DNA of 64,000 nucleotides. Origin: Flagellimonas sp. MMG031 (GTDB lineage Bacteria > Bacteroidota > Bacteroidia > Flavobacteriales > Flavobacteriaceae). A program made the position numbers and the translations under genes. The stretch spans positions 3,094,001-3,158,000 of the forward strand of contig NZ_CP157804.1 in NCBI RefSeq assembly GCF_040112705.1. The letters are read 5' to 3'. Each line of letters begins with the position of its first letter. The stretch's first letter is position 1. Positions 63,288 through 64,000 of the stretch are shown here, piece by piece. The notes beneath the pieces are model-generated. The model had not been told where the DNA came from. It saw nothing but the letters and a program-made list of their open reading frames with translations, and made no database searches.

Positions 63288-64000
63288 CTATTTGAACATA
63301 GGATTACGAATGTCTGAATAATCAACGCCTCGAATTTCCTTAAATGACATAATCATTGCATTCAACGTATCAGGATAGACCTTGGCCAAATTGTTCTGCT
63401 GCCCAATATCATCTTTTAAGTTATAGAGTTGAAAAACCGGTGCGTTCCCAGTTTCTATGTTCACCTGCTCTATCAAGGTTCTTCCCCCGTAGGGTGGGAT
63501 CATTAACCAGTCGCCTTTTCTTAAAGCAGTTCTTGAAGTGGCTTCTATAACCAGCTCATCCCTTCCCTGATCACTTTTACCCAACAGTGCCTCCAACATA
63601 TTTTTGCTGTCAGGCCCTTTCTCCGGACTCCCTACCAGATGGGCCAAAGAATTTAACAAATCGATTTGGCATACCAAGGCATCAGATACTTTAGGTTGGG
63701 TTTTGCCCTCCCAGTAGGCTATAAAAGGAACTCGAGTTCCAGCTTCGTACAAACTGTATTTCCCTCCTCGAAGTGGGCCTCCCGGTTTATGATTCCCTAA
63801 CTTTTCAACCGCCCCGTCATAATATCCGTCATTTAAAACCGGGCCATTATCACTTGTAAAGATAATTAAGGTATTATCCATTAGGCCCTCCTTCTTTAAG
63901 GTTTTCAAAAGCTCACCCACACACCAATCCGCTTCCAAAATAACATCTCCTCTTGGTCCCATGCCCGACTTTCCAGCAAATCTCGGGCTCGGTGTCCTCG
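63288..64000 (-). CDS. S1-type sulfatase, C-terminal part cut by window edge
   Basis: The frame is open to the right edge and starts with RFAGKSG just before MGPRGDVILEAD, typical of the family after the active-site region. FTSDNGPVLNDGYYDG (metal-binding) and the C-terminal subdomain with ATSRTALRKGDWLMIPP are present. The formylglycine motif lies beyond the window. It is the fourth sulfatase of the PUL. Confidence 0.9.
   Translation of the reverse strand, partial: RTPSPRFAGKSGMGPRGDVILEADWCVGELLKTLKKEGLMDNTLIIFTSDNGPVLNDGYYDGAVEKLGNHKPGGPLRGGKYSLYEAGTRVPFIAYWEGKTQPKVSDALVCQIDLLNSLAHLVGSPEKGPDSKNMLEALLGKSDQGRDELVIEATSRTALRKGDWLMIPPYGGRTLIEQVNIETGNAPVFQLYNLKDDIGQQNNLAKVYPDTLNAMIMSFKEIRGVDYSDIRNPMFK

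Larger units (their letters stand above)
37801..64000. other. Polysaccharide utilization locus for a sulfated galactan (continues past window)
   Basis: The block combines SusC/SusD, four sulfatases, two glycoside hydrolases, an FGE homologue, a sugar symporter, a LacI-type regulator and the Leloir enzymes. This combination indicates uptake and degradation of a sulfated galactose polymer, of the kind found in red algae. The substrate is inferred from gene content. No GH16 agarase or carrageenase gene is in the visible part. Confidence 0.75.

Noticed and set aside
1..64000. tRNA or rRNA genes, including a tRNA as integration target
   Set aside because: I searched the intergenic stretches by eye for a TTCGA-type T arm and CCA-adjacent stems, notably at 35688-35924 and 37200-37800, and found none.

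Overview
The window reads as a chromosomal accessory region of a marine member of the Flavobacteriaceae (Bacteroidota). The reasons are a SusC/SusD pair, four sulfatases, a type IX secretion sorting domain, a CzcA pump fused to a TolC-like domain, a BfmA/MobB mobilization module, an IntDOT-like integrase, and several matches to the flavobacterial -7 element TAnnTTTG. I see no rRNA, tRNA or CRISPR array.

Region 1 (1-8.9 kb) is a conflict island. A plus-strand operon holds a membrane-anchored KAP P-loop NTPase, an orphan protein, a short precursor with three repeated Thr-rich/acidic cores, an MvdD-type ATP-grasp ligase and a three-helix membrane protein. The precursor and ligase make this a graspetide (ester/amide-linked peptide) cluster, the best candidate here for a little-described system. 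Facing it is a compact sce7726-sce7725-RES operon, a candidate NAD-targeting toxin or defence module.

Region 2 (8.9-37.3 kb) is an integrative mobilizable element. It has a coupling ATPase, a MobB-like relaxase, BfmA, a candidate oriT, small genes, RadC, SSB, a large ParB, the AbiE toxin-antitoxin pair with striking palindromes upstream, and a tyrosine integrase at the right end. Its cargo is heavy-metal resistance: czcA-tolC fusion, periplasmic adaptor, Fur-type regulator and cadA on the minus strand, and ArsR, MerTP, GDCCVxC, a CsoR-like repressor, a thioredoxin-like protein, an outer-membrane barrel, an HMA protein, a MerT-like protein and an NHL lipoprotein on the plus strand. Three of these genes appear frameshifted, and a relic of the cadA 3' end lies beside the integrase.

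Region 3 (37.8-64 kb) is a polysaccharide utilization locus aimed, by inference, at a sulfated galactan such as a red-algal polysaccharide. On the minus strand susC-susD-sulfatase precede a Leloir pathway block (galK, a broken galT, an SGLT-type symporter, galT, a LacI-type regulator, a formylglycine-generating enzyme homologue, galE, galM). On the plus strand are a lipoprotein glycoside hydrolase, a large T9SS-secreted glycoside hydrolase split by a frameshift, and two sulfatases. An alpha/beta hydrolase and a further sulfatase, cut by the window edge, follow on the minus strand. Together these would desulfate and hydrolyse the polymer, import galactose and feed it to glycolysis. The FGE homologue would supply active sulfatases.
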